Below, one piece after another: positions 26,997-40,681 of a stretch of DNA of 64,000 nucleotides. The notes beneath the pieces were generated by a model that worked only from the letters and a program-made list of their open reading frames with translations, was not told the DNA's origin and did not search any database. The DNA comes from Cyanoderma ruficeps (Eukaryota > Chordata > Aves > Passeriformes > Timaliidae), in NCBI GenBank assembly GCA_008694505.1, contig VZDJ01000056.1, forward strand, positions 6,944,019 to 7,008,018, in the 5' to 3' direction. Positions within the stretch are counted from its first letter, which is position 1, and each line of letters opens with the position of its first letter. The position numbers and the translations under genes were made by a program.

Positions 26997-29243
26997 AGGC
27001 TGTCTAACTTGCTATAAGCCCAAAATATGAAATCATGGGACTGAGAAATACCAGCACACCTTCCTCAGGCATCCCAGAGGGAGCCACAGCATGAGAATGG
27101 CCCAGGGAGCAGAGGCCAGCATGGGAGATCTGCCAGAGGAATACCAGGAGAGAGTGGTCATTCCTAGGAGCTGCAAATAGGTTTCTGGGAGTTTTGACTT
27201 CATGTCTGACACAGATTCCTCTTTCTTTGCAATGTTTCATGCAGGAACAGGAATAATCCTCGTGCTCAGCAGTGTAAGCCCATCCAAGCTAGCCTGGCAG
27301 CACGGAGCTTATCTGCAGTCTTCAGCAATGATTTGCATCAGCTCTTCCTCTGCCCTTGGCAAAGCATTCCCTGCAGCCAGGGCTGGCTCTGCACACATAC
27401 AAGTGGCTTCCTACCTGCTTCTTCCAGCTGCAAAATGGTGACTGTGCAGGCAGGGCAAGGGAGAACACAGAGAGTGAAGACAGAGACATATTCTCAACAT
27501 GGGGATCAGAAAATCTTTCTCTTCAGGAAGCTATGCATGCTCCTGTCCCTTGCAAGAAGGAACAGACAAGTTTTCTGGCTGGTGACTCTTCCCAGGAGTG
27601 CAAAAAAGGGAAAGGGCAGCCAACAGAGCCAACTTCTTTTCCCTAGGCACCCCAAGTCCCGTTGTGGTGGATTTATTGGAAGAGATGACATATAGTACCC
27701 ACAGTGCTCATCCTAAGATGCTTCCACTCAGCTTTTGGCTGAGAGCTTCACAGCTGGTTCCCAACATGCTGTTCTGTTTCTCCACATTGAAAAAGGATAA
27801 CCAGGACTTGGATCCGGAAGGCTGAGGGGAAATGAAAAGTGACATCCAAAATTCCTCATTGCTTGCAAGATGTGTGTACACCACAGGAGGAAACAAGCCA
27901 AGAAGAAATCAAATTAAAAACTGTGCTTGTGAGAAATTATACTGAGAGTGAAAAAGCTCCAAACTATCGTTTTTGCTGCAATCTGCTGTTGAAGGCTTGT
28001 GGTCTCACAGGACCCCTGGAGCTGTGGGAGAGCAGTGTCAGGTGGCTCTGCAAAGGGGTAGGGAAAGCCCTGTGAGACATATGGGAGCATTTATACATTA
28101 TCTGCCTTTAGCTGGCTGCAGAAACATGTGATTGTTATAAACAGGGGGCTTTTGGGAACCTCAGCCTTGCTGCAGGGCAGATATTTGTCCATTTTCTTGG
28201 CTATGAGCTCAGGGAGACAAGCACAGCTCACTGAAGCCAGCATGTGTGTGAAGCTCCCCTGGAACGAAGGAATAGGTTCCCAATGGGATGAGGCAATCTC
28301 AAAACCTTATCCCAGTGTAAAATCCAGCTTGCCTGAGCAGCCAGCTCCCATTTCCTCTACATGGGATGTACACACAGAGCACAGAAACAATAATGCTGAG
28401 AGAAGGGTGCATGGCCAATCACCCCCCTGCCATGTGCCAGCCCCTCTAGGAGGCCCCAGGATGAAATGCAGCCCTTACCCTAAGGAGGAGAAGCCCCTGG
28501 GAGAACAAGAGTGGGTGGAAAAGCAGATTTTGGGACCTGGGTTGCTGGTGTTGGATGTTCCTTGAGTAGCCATGGAGAGAAAGGCCCTCCTGGACCTGAC
28601 CTGAACTTTTCAACCCTGATACCCTGACCAGCTTACTAAGGACACTGGGCTCTCAGCAGGGCTTACAGTGCTTTATTCATTAGCTCATTTACTCATTAAG
28701 TCATTGATAAAGAGCTTGAACAAAAGCCCTGCTTTCAGATAGCACCATGGTGCTTACAAGCCTCTGCAGAGGAGAGAGGCCCACAGCAATCAAACCTCCC
28801 AAATACAGACCTGTCACCTGGGGGCTGCCCAGCGGGGTGACCTGCTCCCCAGGAAAAGCTCCTCCTCGTACCAGGGGCTGGGAGATGAAGTCTAGTGAGA
28901 AATGATAAGAAAGGAGGGTAGCCAGCAGACACAAAAGTCACTTGTGTTTCCCTCTGCTGAAATGTCTGTTGGCACAGGGATCATTAGTGGCCCACAAATC
29001 TGGGTAAGGAAACGTGCAGGTGAACATCATTCCCAGTTTAAAGATGGCAAAAGGAGGCACAGTGCTGGCACCTACCACCACTTCACAGCCCCTCTGTGTT
29101 ACCTTTTTCAGCAGCATCTTTTTCAGGAGCCTTCTGAGAAGGCAGAGAACATGATCCAAAGCCTCTAGATAAGAAATAAGGAGGCCCAGTTTTAATTGAA
29201 TTTCTGTTATTAAAGAATAAAATTCACTCAGAAGGTAACTTAG

Positions 29244-29312
29244 CCAAAAAAACCCCACAAAAACCCACAAACAAACAAACAAAAACAAACAAAAACCCCC
29301 CCACAAAAACAC
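29244..29312 (+). repeat. A/C-only low-complexity tract with (ACAA)n
   Basis: Sixty-nine consecutive bases contain only A and C. They include runs of AAAACCCCAC type, an (ACAA)n core at about 29268-29290, and a block of seven C. It is probably a degenerate simple repeat or retroelement tail. No element body was recognised next to it. Confidence 0.85.
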
Positions 29313-30095
29313 TTTCTGGAGAAAATTCTCATTGTGAGAAATAGAAGCTTAAGGCAATAAAAGTAGAAATGCTTCCCCCTTTACAAAGCAAGGGAACAGA
29401 AATCGAGGCATTTAAAGCAACATCTGGGAAGGACCCTGCAACATGTAGGATGTGTGGAGCTGCAGACTGGCACTGGCTCTATGGGAGGGCTTGATGGCAC
29501 CTGCACAAACCAGCAGTGCTGGGTTTCCTAGAGCCAGGCTCTGCTTCCCCTGCTGTGACCTGTGGGGTTTGATCCAGCGTGCTCAGGCAGATCAACAAGG
29601 CTGCAGTTGCTGTTCCCAGCCATGAGGCTCACCTCCCCAGCCTCTCCTGAAGGTCTGGATGGGGAATTCTTTCTGGACGGCTGATGCTGGAGGACACATT
29701 TCCTTGCTGCTTCCCAAAGCTCAGTCTCAGGGAGCTTTTCCTTTGGTTCAGCCCCATCTGTGATGGAAAGGAGAGCTTGATGGATGGCGATGTGGCCTTA
29801 GAGAGCCCAAGGTGCTGCCTACACCATCCCCATGCCCTTAGCAGGGGAAGAACCTGCTGGCTAGCCCACAGCCATCACATAGATCACTTTGAGTTTACTG
29901 TGTTCATGCAAGCTGGAGAGAACAGCTGTGGATTTGTCATTTAAAAGCATTTTAATGGGAGGAAGCTCATTTTTCAGTGCAAAAGCAGAAGCTCAAGGAA
30001 ATATTACAAACTGTGAGCGTTACTTTCTGCTTCCTTCACAGCAGGTCTGAACCATCTCATCTGGTGCATTATGAAAAAATTATTTTAGATTTTCT

Positions 30096-30125
30096 AAAAA
30101 AAAAAAACAAAACCAAACCAACCCA
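30096..30125 (+). repeat. A-rich tract grading into AAACC repeats
   Basis: A run of twelve A is followed by CAAAACCAAACCAACCCA. All 30 bases are A or C. It resembles the tract at 29244 and may have the same origin. No retrotransposon body was identified. Confidence 0.8.
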
Positions 30126-33100
30126 GGAATGATAGTGCAGCTACCTTGCTGCTTCTCCCAGGAGGTAATTGCTTAATAGCAATATCTCACTGCTTGAAAG
30201 AAAAATAAAAAAACCAGGCCCTTTAGGTTTGCTCCCCAGCTGTTACCTACAAGTACCCACAGCTGCTGCCAGTAATTTCTAGCACCCTGGTTCCTCATAT
30301 GCCACAGTACAAGAATATCATTGCCACAAGCAGCCTCATTGTGTAAGAAAGTAGTATATACTAAGCTGGAGTTGGTTCCACAGTGACAGCCACAGTTGCA
30401 TGTTCTGTGTTCCAGGAGAATCAGAGCTGATCCAACCTCGGGTGGAATCCAGGGCTGGCACCCACCTGGAGGTGATGGGTTCCTTTTGTGCAGGTTCCTT
30501 TCTGCTGAAAACCCAGCAAGCACAGCCAGCAGGGATCAACATGCAAGGGGAGAGAGCTCAGGGTTCCTCTGGTGCTGTTTTTCCACCTGAACCCCTGGGC
30601 TGAGCAGCAGGTGAAGTGGAAGGAATAAGCATCCAGACCAAAAGCACATCTTCAAGAGGAAGCGCATTTAAGCAGAGGATAAATTGGAACATTTTATGTA
30701 ATCCTGGAAAAGCTGCTCAGAGGCAGTGCTAGGGCAGGTGAGCGGGTCTCTCACTGTGGTCTCGTGATCCCACAATCACCCAGGGCAAAGCTGTATTTGC
30801 ACAGCATCAGTCAGACCTGCCCCAGCACCCCTACCCCTGCCTCATGTGTGACTCCTGAGCTGAGGAAGGGCAGGGACAGCCACAGTGTCACTCCTTTGCT
30901 TCCTCAGCCCTTTTGTCTTTCTGACGTCCAGCCCCAACTTTCAGTGATTCTGATTTTTGCGATGGCATCCTAATTTCTGCTCTCCTCTAGCTCTGCTCAA
31001 GACAGCTTCAAATAGCTCCTAATCAGGTCTCTAACTGCTGCAGCTGCTGGCTGCAGACTCCCTGTTTCTCCAAGGGACTCACTCTCGTCCTGCTGTGCCA
31101 GGCAGGGTGGGCACTAAAAGCAGAACAGAGCTCCCAGTGCATCCCCTGGGCTCTGTGCTGAGGTTTTCCTCACACTGGAGGTGGGAGCTGGAGACTCCTT
31201 TCCCAGGATGTCTGGTGACTGAGAGGCAGCACTGATGTGCAATGTCTGCAGCATAAAAACTATTTGGGAAAATGAAATGGCAGGAGGTGGGAAGCTCAGT
31301 GGAAAACCCTGTTCTCGGCTTAAGGCTGAAAATCAGTGTGTTCTCTATTAACTCACCTGATTTCTTCCCTCCCCATTACCCTGACAGGTCCATCAAAGCA
31401 GTACAGCTGAGTAGATTTCTGTGCGGAGACGTGAGGAGGGAGGATTTGGCATTCAAAATGGGTACAGTTGATGCAGCAAGCAAGAAGTTTGAGGAAAAGA
31501 GACTTAGAAGTAAACCAGGAGATTTTAGGATAAAGACTCAGCCTCCTCAAACCACACACACCCAGAAAAACAAGGGAAATAATTTTTAAAATCAAAAAAA
31601 AACCCCCAGAATGATGTAAAGCAAAGTGCAATGCAGCGTGAGCTGCATCTAGCGGCCAAGGAGAAAAGTGCTTGGCTTTGGAGGAGCAGCCCAGCCCGGA
31701 AGGAAAAGCAACAGCCAGATCCAGGAGTGGAACTAATGCTTCTCTCCCTGCTGCTCACAGTGGGACCCAAGAGCAATCATCCTGCCCGAGGAAAAGCAGC
31801 AGCTCACGCTGAATCACATCTCAGCGTTTAGGACTGCACCTGTTCTGGAGGTGCCACAGGTGCCTCCTGAGCCAGGTTTGCAGTTGCCCTCAGAGCCCGG
31901 AGGGGACACCGGTGGGATCAGCTGCAATGAGACCAGGCCGGTGCTGCTACACCACTCCAAAGAGGGCCGTGTGGGCCGGCGATTCCAGCAGAAAGGCAGG
32001 AAAGGCAGAGCAGGCAGTTTCATGCCTTGGCGAAGACACCCAAGGGCTGCCAGCATAGGCTGAGCCAGTCCCTGCAGCTTCGTATTCCGCTCAGGGCTGT
32101 GCAATCCCTGGCTGCACGTCATTCGGATCCTCTGCATTTCCTCCTCCGAATTTTGACAGTATACTGATAACTCAATTTGAAAGCCAAGGTGTTTCCTTGA
32201 CACAGGACTTTTTCTAAAGGGAAGGCAGAGTACATCAGCCCACGGCACGATTCATTACCCTCAGCTCAGGATGTATAACATGTCAGGGATAAAGCCGTGA
32301 AGTTTTGATTTATACAGGCTAATCAAGCAGAAAGCTATTAACCGAGGGGCAATGGATTATTAAATAAAATGACAGGAGAAACACTGTCACAACACCTAGT
32401 TCTGACTCTTGGAACATATTATTGCTCTTCTTATCTGTCCAAAGTCCTAGCTATGAAAGTTAAAGCAATCTCTCCAGCTCAGATACAATTTTAAACACAT
32501 TGAAGACTAGATCCAGCATCCATTTAAGCATTTAGAGCATGGCAAGTAATTTGAAACTCTGAATAGTATCGCTGAGGGGCTTTCTCAGAGTACTCACTGA
32601 GTTAGAAGACCAAGACCTGGACACTACCTGGTGCAAAACTTTCAGTAAATTGCCCTTGGCTGACAGCAGGGTCACTTTTGGGGGGCACAGCACATGACAG
32701 AATGCAAGAACAATATCTATGGTCTTGTATATAACTCTCCCATCTGCCTTTGTAAGGGATTGTCACTCCCAGCCACATCAGTGATTGACTGATTCCCAGA
32801 CGACTGGCATCAGCCCACCAAGGGAGGGGTCACTAATCCATCAAAGGTAAAGCTGAGCACAGTTACCAAAAGAGGGTTTACCAGCCTGGGCTACAGAAAA
32901 TTCTGTTCCAGACCAAAAGGTTTCTCAGTTGAGGAGTGCTGTTTTATGGTGCTCTCGGAGCACAGCAATAGGATGGACTGGAAAGAAATAGTTGAATTTT
33001 CACTTTATTTTTGCTCTTAAAGATCAAGGTACAGCAAAGCTCTGTTTCTTGCAGTGATTAACCTTCAGGATGAAGGAGCTGTGCATTGATTTTTCTTCTT

Positions 33101-33687
33101 GCACAGTAAGTTAATCTTCTAGCCTTTCCTGAATATTTTCCTTGGTTGAAAGGGTTCTAATGTTCTAATCTGCTGCTACCAACCAAGCCCACAATTTAAG
33201 TTCTGGCTTGTATTTTGTTGTTCATATAAGACAACTTTGTTTCCTAATTTTCATGGATGCCTAGGCACAAAGACAAACACAAATACTGATCCTAGTGACT
33301 TTGGAGTTACCCTGAACATTGGGTATCCCAGACTTTGTGCAAGGTATTCAAGACTCTGAAAAACCCCATCTAGCACATTTTCCTATGTCCAGGGAAGTAC
33401 ATTCCCCTTAGTATAGTGAATGCATTCTTGCCCCCTTTGTTTCACAGAGGGGTTCTGCTGTCACAGTGGATTAGTGGTCTATCTCCCCCCTTTGTATCAA
33501 TTTTCTTAATCAATCAGCCTGAGATCTCCTGTTGGTTTTAAGCTCTGAAATAATCTCCTGGCATGCCCAGCCTGAGTAGCTGTGTGGCTTCTGGGGATCT
33601 TGGGAATACAGAAGGGGAGGTTTGCTCGTGTCTGTAATTCATAAGGGCACTAAGAGGTGGCAGGAGAGAGGAAGGACATGATGAAGT

Positions 33688-33727
33688 CTACTGATATCAT
33701 TCCCATGCTACTGATATCACTCCCAGT
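33688..33727. repeat. 20-bp tandem duplication
   Basis: CTACTGATATCATTCCCATG at 33688-33707 is repeated at 33708-33727 with few changes (CTACTGATATCACTCCCAGT). It is a local duplication in intergenic DNA. Confidence 0.9.
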
Positions 33728-36700
33728 CTGTGAATGATCACTCATCTTCTTCTGGTTGGTGGATATCTGTGGCAAGGGAGAATGTTGGTGGCAAATCTCT
33801 CAAATAAGGTTTTCTCTTAAATCAATAAAACTACTTTCCTTTGAAAGGGATTCCTTGGCTGCTGCCACACAGTTCGCATTGAGAGAGAAAAGAGCTATCA
33901 GGTTTAGATGTCAGCAATGTCATTTTAATGTTAGGGGAATGGATTTGCCTCCATGTCAATCCTGATCACATTTCTGGCAAGACCAGAGTGAGATGGGCCA
34001 TTGATTGTGTCCCTCTTTGCTGGGGAAAGTCTTTTCAGTGTTGACTGATGGGAGAGTTTTGCTGCTCTCTGACACTGTGGTTTTGAGCTGACAATTGGCA
34101 CCCTCAGGCCTGTGGGGAGACACGGAGATCTGCCCCAGTTTCCTGCCTCCAGTACAGGGATTTCTCCAGGGAACAGTCTCCATCCTGTCCCTTGCTGCAG
34201 AGGGCTCTGCAATCTAGCAACCAGTCCCTTTGCTCTACCTCTGCATTTCCATAGCAGGAACTGTTCAGCTTTCCTCCTGGAGTAACAAAATCCACTTGGG
34301 CCCAAATAAGTGAGTAGTTTTAATTTTCAAATGGCTTTATCAGAGAAGGATGAATAGATGTGCTGGGGATTTACAGCTGGGATGTCTGAGCTGCAGAAGT
34401 TTGAGATTTCTTCACAGTCCACTGGAGAGCATGTTTTAGATGTGCTGAAAATGAAAGGCTAGTGCTCTATAAAGGGTTCAAGAGCATTGATACCTTCAGC
34501 CTGAGGATGTCAAGACAACATTGTGAAAATGTGTCAATAATTTGAAGAAATAAGGTGCCATTATGGCTGCAATATCAAAAGCAATGTAATGGCCCTTCTT
34601 TGCAATCAGCAGGTTAAAGGCTTTCTCTGAACTGCAGCGTTTCAGTGGAAGATGTGTATAATGAGCCTGGCATGGTGCAGTCTGTCACAGCTCATTCGGT
34701 GTCTGCAATAAAGCAGAGCTGCCTCAGCAGTCCCCAATGCAGTATTTTTCTGGTCAAAAATACTGTTACAGCACACTGAAACTGTAAGTGAGGGAATGAG
34801 AGGATTGTAAAGCGTATTTAGGCACAGGAGCTTTCATAGGTCAAAAGGGGAACTTGAAATTGTTTTGGAAAGTGTAATAAATGTCAAAAGCTGGGAAAGG
34901 CTTTTCTTAAAAAAAAAAAAAAGCATTCAGGGTTTCAAGGCTTCCACTGTGTTTTCCAGTCTCCCTGCAGCAACCTGGCCAGAGCAGAGTCCTTTTCCCC
35001 TTCAGGCAGTTTTGTAGGGCTTGCAATTCACTTGACAGCTCTTTGGACTTGCTTTTTCAGGGGAGGGCACAGCAGGCAAAGACTGTGGCTTAATTAGGCT
35101 GATATTGCTGGAGTCATCTGGCCCTTGCTGAAGGAGACAACCAGTGGGGCTGGGGCTCCAAGGAAGCTTTTGATGTGGGAAACCTGTTTTAGAGGAAAAT
35201 TACCTCTTCTGGCATCCTGGAGAGGTCCTAAACATGCTCACTGCCCCCCACCAGGAAATGTGAATGTCCTCAAGTGTGGCTGGTCCAGCAGAGCTCTCAT
35301 GAGCCTCTCCCAGGAAAGCTAAAGTTGCTCCTAAGGAAATAAGAAATGTCCTGTGTGACACTGAGGCTCCACACTTCATCTGGGCCAGTTTTGGTTAAAA
35401 TCCCAGGTGTGCTACAAGAGCATAAATGTGTTTTTTCAATTTTACTGGACCTTCGGGAGAAAAGTATGGAAACCAAACACATCACTTAGGCTTCTTGTGC
35501 GAACTATTACTAAATCAGCTCACGTTTTTTTCTTCCCCAGGATTGTGTTCCTAGTTGGCTTTTCTATTACAATTCAAGAGGAGAAGGAAGCTGGCATTGT
35601 GTGGCCTTCAGTCTCTCTTCTATTTGTACAGGTGTCTCGGGAGATGAATTATTTATGATAATGTAATTATAGAAGTGAACAAACAAGTGGATTGTGCGTT
35701 TTTCCCCGCAGAGAAGCTGCAGTCTGTGATCGGAACACTAGATGGTGGTGTCAGTCCAGAAACATTTCAGCGATGTCTGACAATGCTGTGACACTAAGGC
35801 GTGGCTGTTCCAGTGGGGTTTGCTCCTTGCAACCCTTCCCACCTTGAAACTGGAGGTGAATAAGCTGTGATGTGGTAACGTTATTCAGACCCAAACTTTT
35901 TTGCAGTTACATTCGAAAACTGTAAGCAGCTAAAAGTTTCCAAGTGTTTTCCAGAAAAGGAGATCTCGAGTCTGATAATTTTGCAGTTAACCATCACTGC
36001 TCTACCTGAAAACCAGTGAAATCTCGATTTCTGGTGGTGTGAGCACAAATTCTGATCAAAAAATCAACCCAGACCCTTGATATCTCAATCACTGAGACCA
36101 GTGATGTTAAGGAAGATCCACAGCCATGTTCCTGCTTGCTTTGTTCAGTTATGTTTTAGTGTGAGGTTAATTTTAAAAAAAAAGTGCATGTCAGATGTGG
36201 AAATCACCATTTTTAATTATTAGATATTGTAGATGGACTGAGAAATTAATTCAATTCTGATTGGGAATAGAATGCAAGGATTCATTCATCAGGCATATGT
36301 TGCTCCAAATGTGACCATTTCAGTTTCAACAAATAGCAAACCAGTATTGATTTCTATCCATAAACTATGAACAAAAAAGAATTACAAAACTTCTCAGCAG
36401 CCTGAAAAGTCAATATCAACCAAAATGAATGGCATTTAGGAGAGAGATGCTCTGCTGATGAAAATAAATAGCAATAAAATAGCTTCTCACTTGTAATTTT
36501 TATCTAATACCGTATCAGGCCTGTAATCCTTTGCAAGTGTCATCAAATGCAGGACACGTGACTGCAGAAATGTGCAAAATTAATAAAGAAGGTGCCTGGA
36601 TGTGGAATAGCTCCAGCCTTCCTGAAAGGTTTTGGTTTGATGGATGATATTCCACTGACAAAAGTATAAAATCTATTAATTCACAAAGTGAGTCTTATTC

Positions 36701-39700
36701 TTGAATTCTAGCAAAAGAAGCCCTTTGCTCGAGGGCCAAGTTTCATACCATGAATTTATCTTTATCCCAGCATGCACCTTTAGCTGTGAAACTGAGTGGT
36801 TGTGTCACAGCACTTCCGACAGGAATGGCTATGGAGCTGCAAACATGTGGATTAGAATAAAATCTGCTTTAATACTTTGCTTTAAACAACCTTTAAACAC
36901 CTGAAGGAGAGGAAGGGAGTAGTGGGTGTGAATTGCCTGGCTGCACATAAAAGGAACTCCAGTGGGAAGGGGACTATGGATAGGGATGACTGGCGTGCTG
37001 TGAAATAAATGGGCATGGCAAAAAGCCAAAATATAACAAATATTCCCCAGAAGATATGGGATTAGTTTTTCTGGAGATTCTTTCTGTTCTGTTGTCCTGC
37101 TCCTCGAATGTTACTGTCCCAGCGTATGATAAGAATTCATAATTTTTAAGGGAAGTGGAAGGAGAAAGGGTTTCTCACTAACAGAGCCCAATCATCCTTT
37201 TGCACTGAACAATCTTCCTTTCCTATGTTTTGGTTTCTCCCCTGGCTTAGAGCAGGGAGTGGAATGGGTGGATGGGAGAGCCCACAGGGATGGACATTGG
37301 CAGAGCACACCATGTGTGATCCATCCATAAAAACACAACTTCCCACCATCATCCCAGTGCCACTGCATCCCTGTGGAGCAGGTGTTAGGTCTGAATGCAT
37401 CTGCTCAACTCTCCTAATGTTCTGATTGAAACTAGGAGTTCTGAACCCTCTTCCATTGACAGGTCCTGTGTCTCTCTCAGGTTCAGCAGGAAGTGAGGCC
37501 CAGCAGGGTGTTCCTTGCCTTCTTGGAGAACTCTTCAAAGTGCTGGACTCTCTTTTTTCAAAGGAATTTTGGGCAATCTGTAGCTCCTGCTCTACTGATC
37601 TGAGAAATTCCTACTAGGCAAGTGCTACTGTAATTTTTAGGCTCAAAACCAGTTTGTTGTACTGGTTCTTCATGGATGTGGGCTCTTGCTAAGGATGGGA
37701 GGATGTTTCTTTCAGCCAGAGGAGGGTAATTCAAGTTCAACACAGACTTTGTCAGCCTGGAGCTCAAATTTTTATCTACTTGTGCTCAGTTGTGAGCAAG
37801 AGCAGCTCTATCCCTTCCGTGAGAAATATTACTCTTTGACTGGTATCACAGTTTGAAAATAAATTAAATTGAGAAGCAGGTGCTGCATATGACCAGACAA
37901 AAAAAAAAGTTCAGGAAGATTTTCTGTATCTTCAGATCCAGATGAACTTAGATAAACTTGAGTTATTAAAAACACAAGCAACGTTTATCTTCCTCTTTTT
38001 GACTTGCAAATTAACCTAAACTCACATAACCAAATCTGATGGGAGTTTATCTTCAGCTGTAGAGTTCACCACAGATTTAAAAGACTAAACCCAGAATCAT
38101 AATTGCGTATTGTGGACTGATTCTGCTGCAAAAGCTTCCAGAGCAAAAGCCCACTTTAGTGAAAGGGGGTTGTAAACTAAAAGAACAGTTAGAAATGCAG
38201 ATTTGGATGTTGCTCATTCAAATGCAGTGAGGATTTTGATTTGGATCCTTTCTCCTTCCCTTTGAAATGCTATTTACCTACATCAGAGTTTAATAAGGTT
38301 AATGTGTTAGATGTTCCCCCAGTGTAAATTCTATCAGTGGGAAGAATACTGCCTGAATAAAGTCTTCCAGCTCTATTCATTTGCTTTCAATGTGTCAAAT
38401 TAATTTTGCCACATGGGTAATAAAAGCTGTGCTTCTGTGTATTTCTGTAAACATCGTATGATTTAGAAAGTGTTTATGGTTTCTTTCAACAATGAAACTT
38501 AAACTCTGCGCAGTCCAATACTGGTGAGTAATTTCAGAAGTGACTGAGGCATGTAATTGAGTTTGTCAGTGTAATTGTATTTTGGAATAGATAGTGGTGT
38601 GGTTTTTTCAGTCGTTAGTGAGTCTCGTATTTAGTGTGCTGATTAATTCTATTAGAGGAGTTAATTAGACTGAGAAGGTGGGGGTGAGGGTGGACACAAA
38701 TCACTTTCAAGCACTGCATTTAACTCAGGGTTGATTATTCTGTGCACAGAGAAATGCTGCCTCTCCCTGTTTTGGGCTCACGTGTGTGATTAGAGCTCAT
38801 CAGTGCAGCCCCACGCCTGTGACAAGGACAGACAACGAGTATGAATGCAATTCTCTCTCCTTTCAAGTGTGAACTTCCAAATTAAGGCACTGCAGGGTAC
38901 AGGGATGACCAGACTTAAAAATAATAAGTTCCTGTGCATACTCTGGAATAATAAAAATAATAATTACAGTATTATATTTCTGGTACAGCCTCCCCATATT
39001 GTTTCCTGTAAAGAACAAAAGGCAATAAGGAATAAACAGGCATCATTTTAGGGGCACTCTGGTTTTGCAGACTTCAGAAGAGCTTGGGCTTCAGATCTGA
39101 CATGGGAGATTCAGAAAGGGGGGCATGGAGAATTGAAACAGCCTCTTCCAAAGCCAAAATATGCAAAATAAATATACACACAATAGATTTTTAAGCAGCA
39201 GTTGGTGTGTAATTTTTTAATTACCTGGAATATTTCCAATCAGACAAACACAAGACACTGTCAGAAGAGCATTAAAACAAGCCTTGAGGCATCAACTGAG
39301 CTGCAGAAAAAGTCAAGGCCCTTTATAAACCAAACGTACATGTTGGAAGACGGCGTAATTTTCTGGAAAACAGTCTCAGTCTGAATAGGCATGAAGGAAG
39401 GATACTGTCAAATGAAACAGTGGTCAGGACCACACAAACTCCAACATTCGGCGCATTTGCAAGGAATTGTGATGCTGTGTCATGGAACTGCTCCCAGGCT
39501 GCCTGGTCAGGCTCTGTCAGTAAAAACGCCTCTTATCTCCCAACCCCTTCCACGCAGATAAAGCAACTGTGGCCGGGGCATATTTTAGTAAGATTCAGAG
39601 TGGTAACATCTGGCAAATTCACATGTCATGTGCTGCTCCTTGCCCACGTACAGAGAGCCCCAGTTCCCAGGGCTTTTTGTTTCCCTTAGATAGTGGCTTT

Positions 39701-40656
39701 TCTGCAGCAGAACCCGACCGATAGGTTATCGGCTGGGAACGGCAACGCCTCTCACCGCGGCACCCTAGGAAGGGACCCTCAGAAACCCTCAGCAATGGGA
39801 AACTCCACATCGGAAGCCAGCTCTGATAATCCTGCTGAGAGGTGAAGAACTGGCAAGTTTCTCTCTGCAAAACAGAAGGAAAAGGAAAAGGGCCCTGGAA
39901 AGTCACAGGAAGGTGAATAAAAACTTCTTGTCACCAGCCGCCTTCCGCTGGTCCTGGGAAGGGCCTCTCGGCTGCCTCTCACCAAAGGGTTGTGCTCCAC
40001 AATGTCAAAGAAAACAAGCAAGGGGATCAGGGCTCCCCCTCTGAGATCTCAGCTTGCTGAGTCTTCTGGAAAAAGTGAGAGAGATGTCAAAGCCACTCAC
40101 CTGTAGCAATCAAGCTGTTTAGTCTGGGTTTGATGGTGGTGTATGGACAGCCTGGCACACGCAGCTGGGTGTGGACAAAGACCCCACTCCCTGATTTTCT
40201 GGAGCTGCTGTTTCACATCTCTCCAGGGGCTTTGCTTTGGGTTTGGCTTGCAGTTAATGGGAAATGGAAAAGCTAAACAACCATCCTCCCCACTGCTGAC
40301 CTCCTCTTTAGGAGCCAGTCATCTCCATCCAGCCCACTCCTGTCCCCAGCTCTTTAGAAGGGAATATGGAGCAGGGTTTCATGTGCACTTACAGGACATA
40401 GGCAGCAGTGTGGAGTGATGAAAAAAACGGATGTGCAGGAGTTCTGGGACAGTCAACATGTGCCCCAACAACTATGAGAGTCTGGGCTCCCTCCAGCCCT
40501 CTGCTCCCTGTCCCTACCCTGTCACCCATGTCCTTTGGTTTCTTTGTCCTTCTCTGAGTAGCCTAAACAGATTGAGAAACTCTTTTCTTTGAGTTAGATG
40601 ATACTAAAAATGAATTATATCAAGTGCAGAATGCCAAACACACAGCTCATTTTTCT

Positions 40657-40681
40657 TAAACTGTATTATTTTTACAGTTTA
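40657..40681. repeat. 9-bp perfect inverted repeat
   Basis: TAAACTGTA at 40657-40665 and TACAGTTTA at 40673-40681 are exact reverse complements around a 7-base T-rich loop. In eukaryotic intergenic DNA this is not evidence of a terminator. It is recorded as a potential hairpin only. Confidence 0.8.

Larger units (their letters stand above)
26997..33000. other. Intergenic DNA with A/C-only tracts, no gene recognised
   Basis: No exon, RNA gene or transposon core was recognised. Two A/C-only tracts at 29244-29312 and 30096-30125 stand out. A moderately CpG-containing stretch at about 31640-32110 has open frames on both strands but no recognisable protein or splice pattern. Confidence 0.5.

Noticed and set aside
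26740..26997. Minus strand open frame resembling a repeated bird protein (WHRVPREAVAAP)
   Set aside because: It is the translation of a CR1 3' region. The same peptide appears at 49430-49535 in another CR1 copy.
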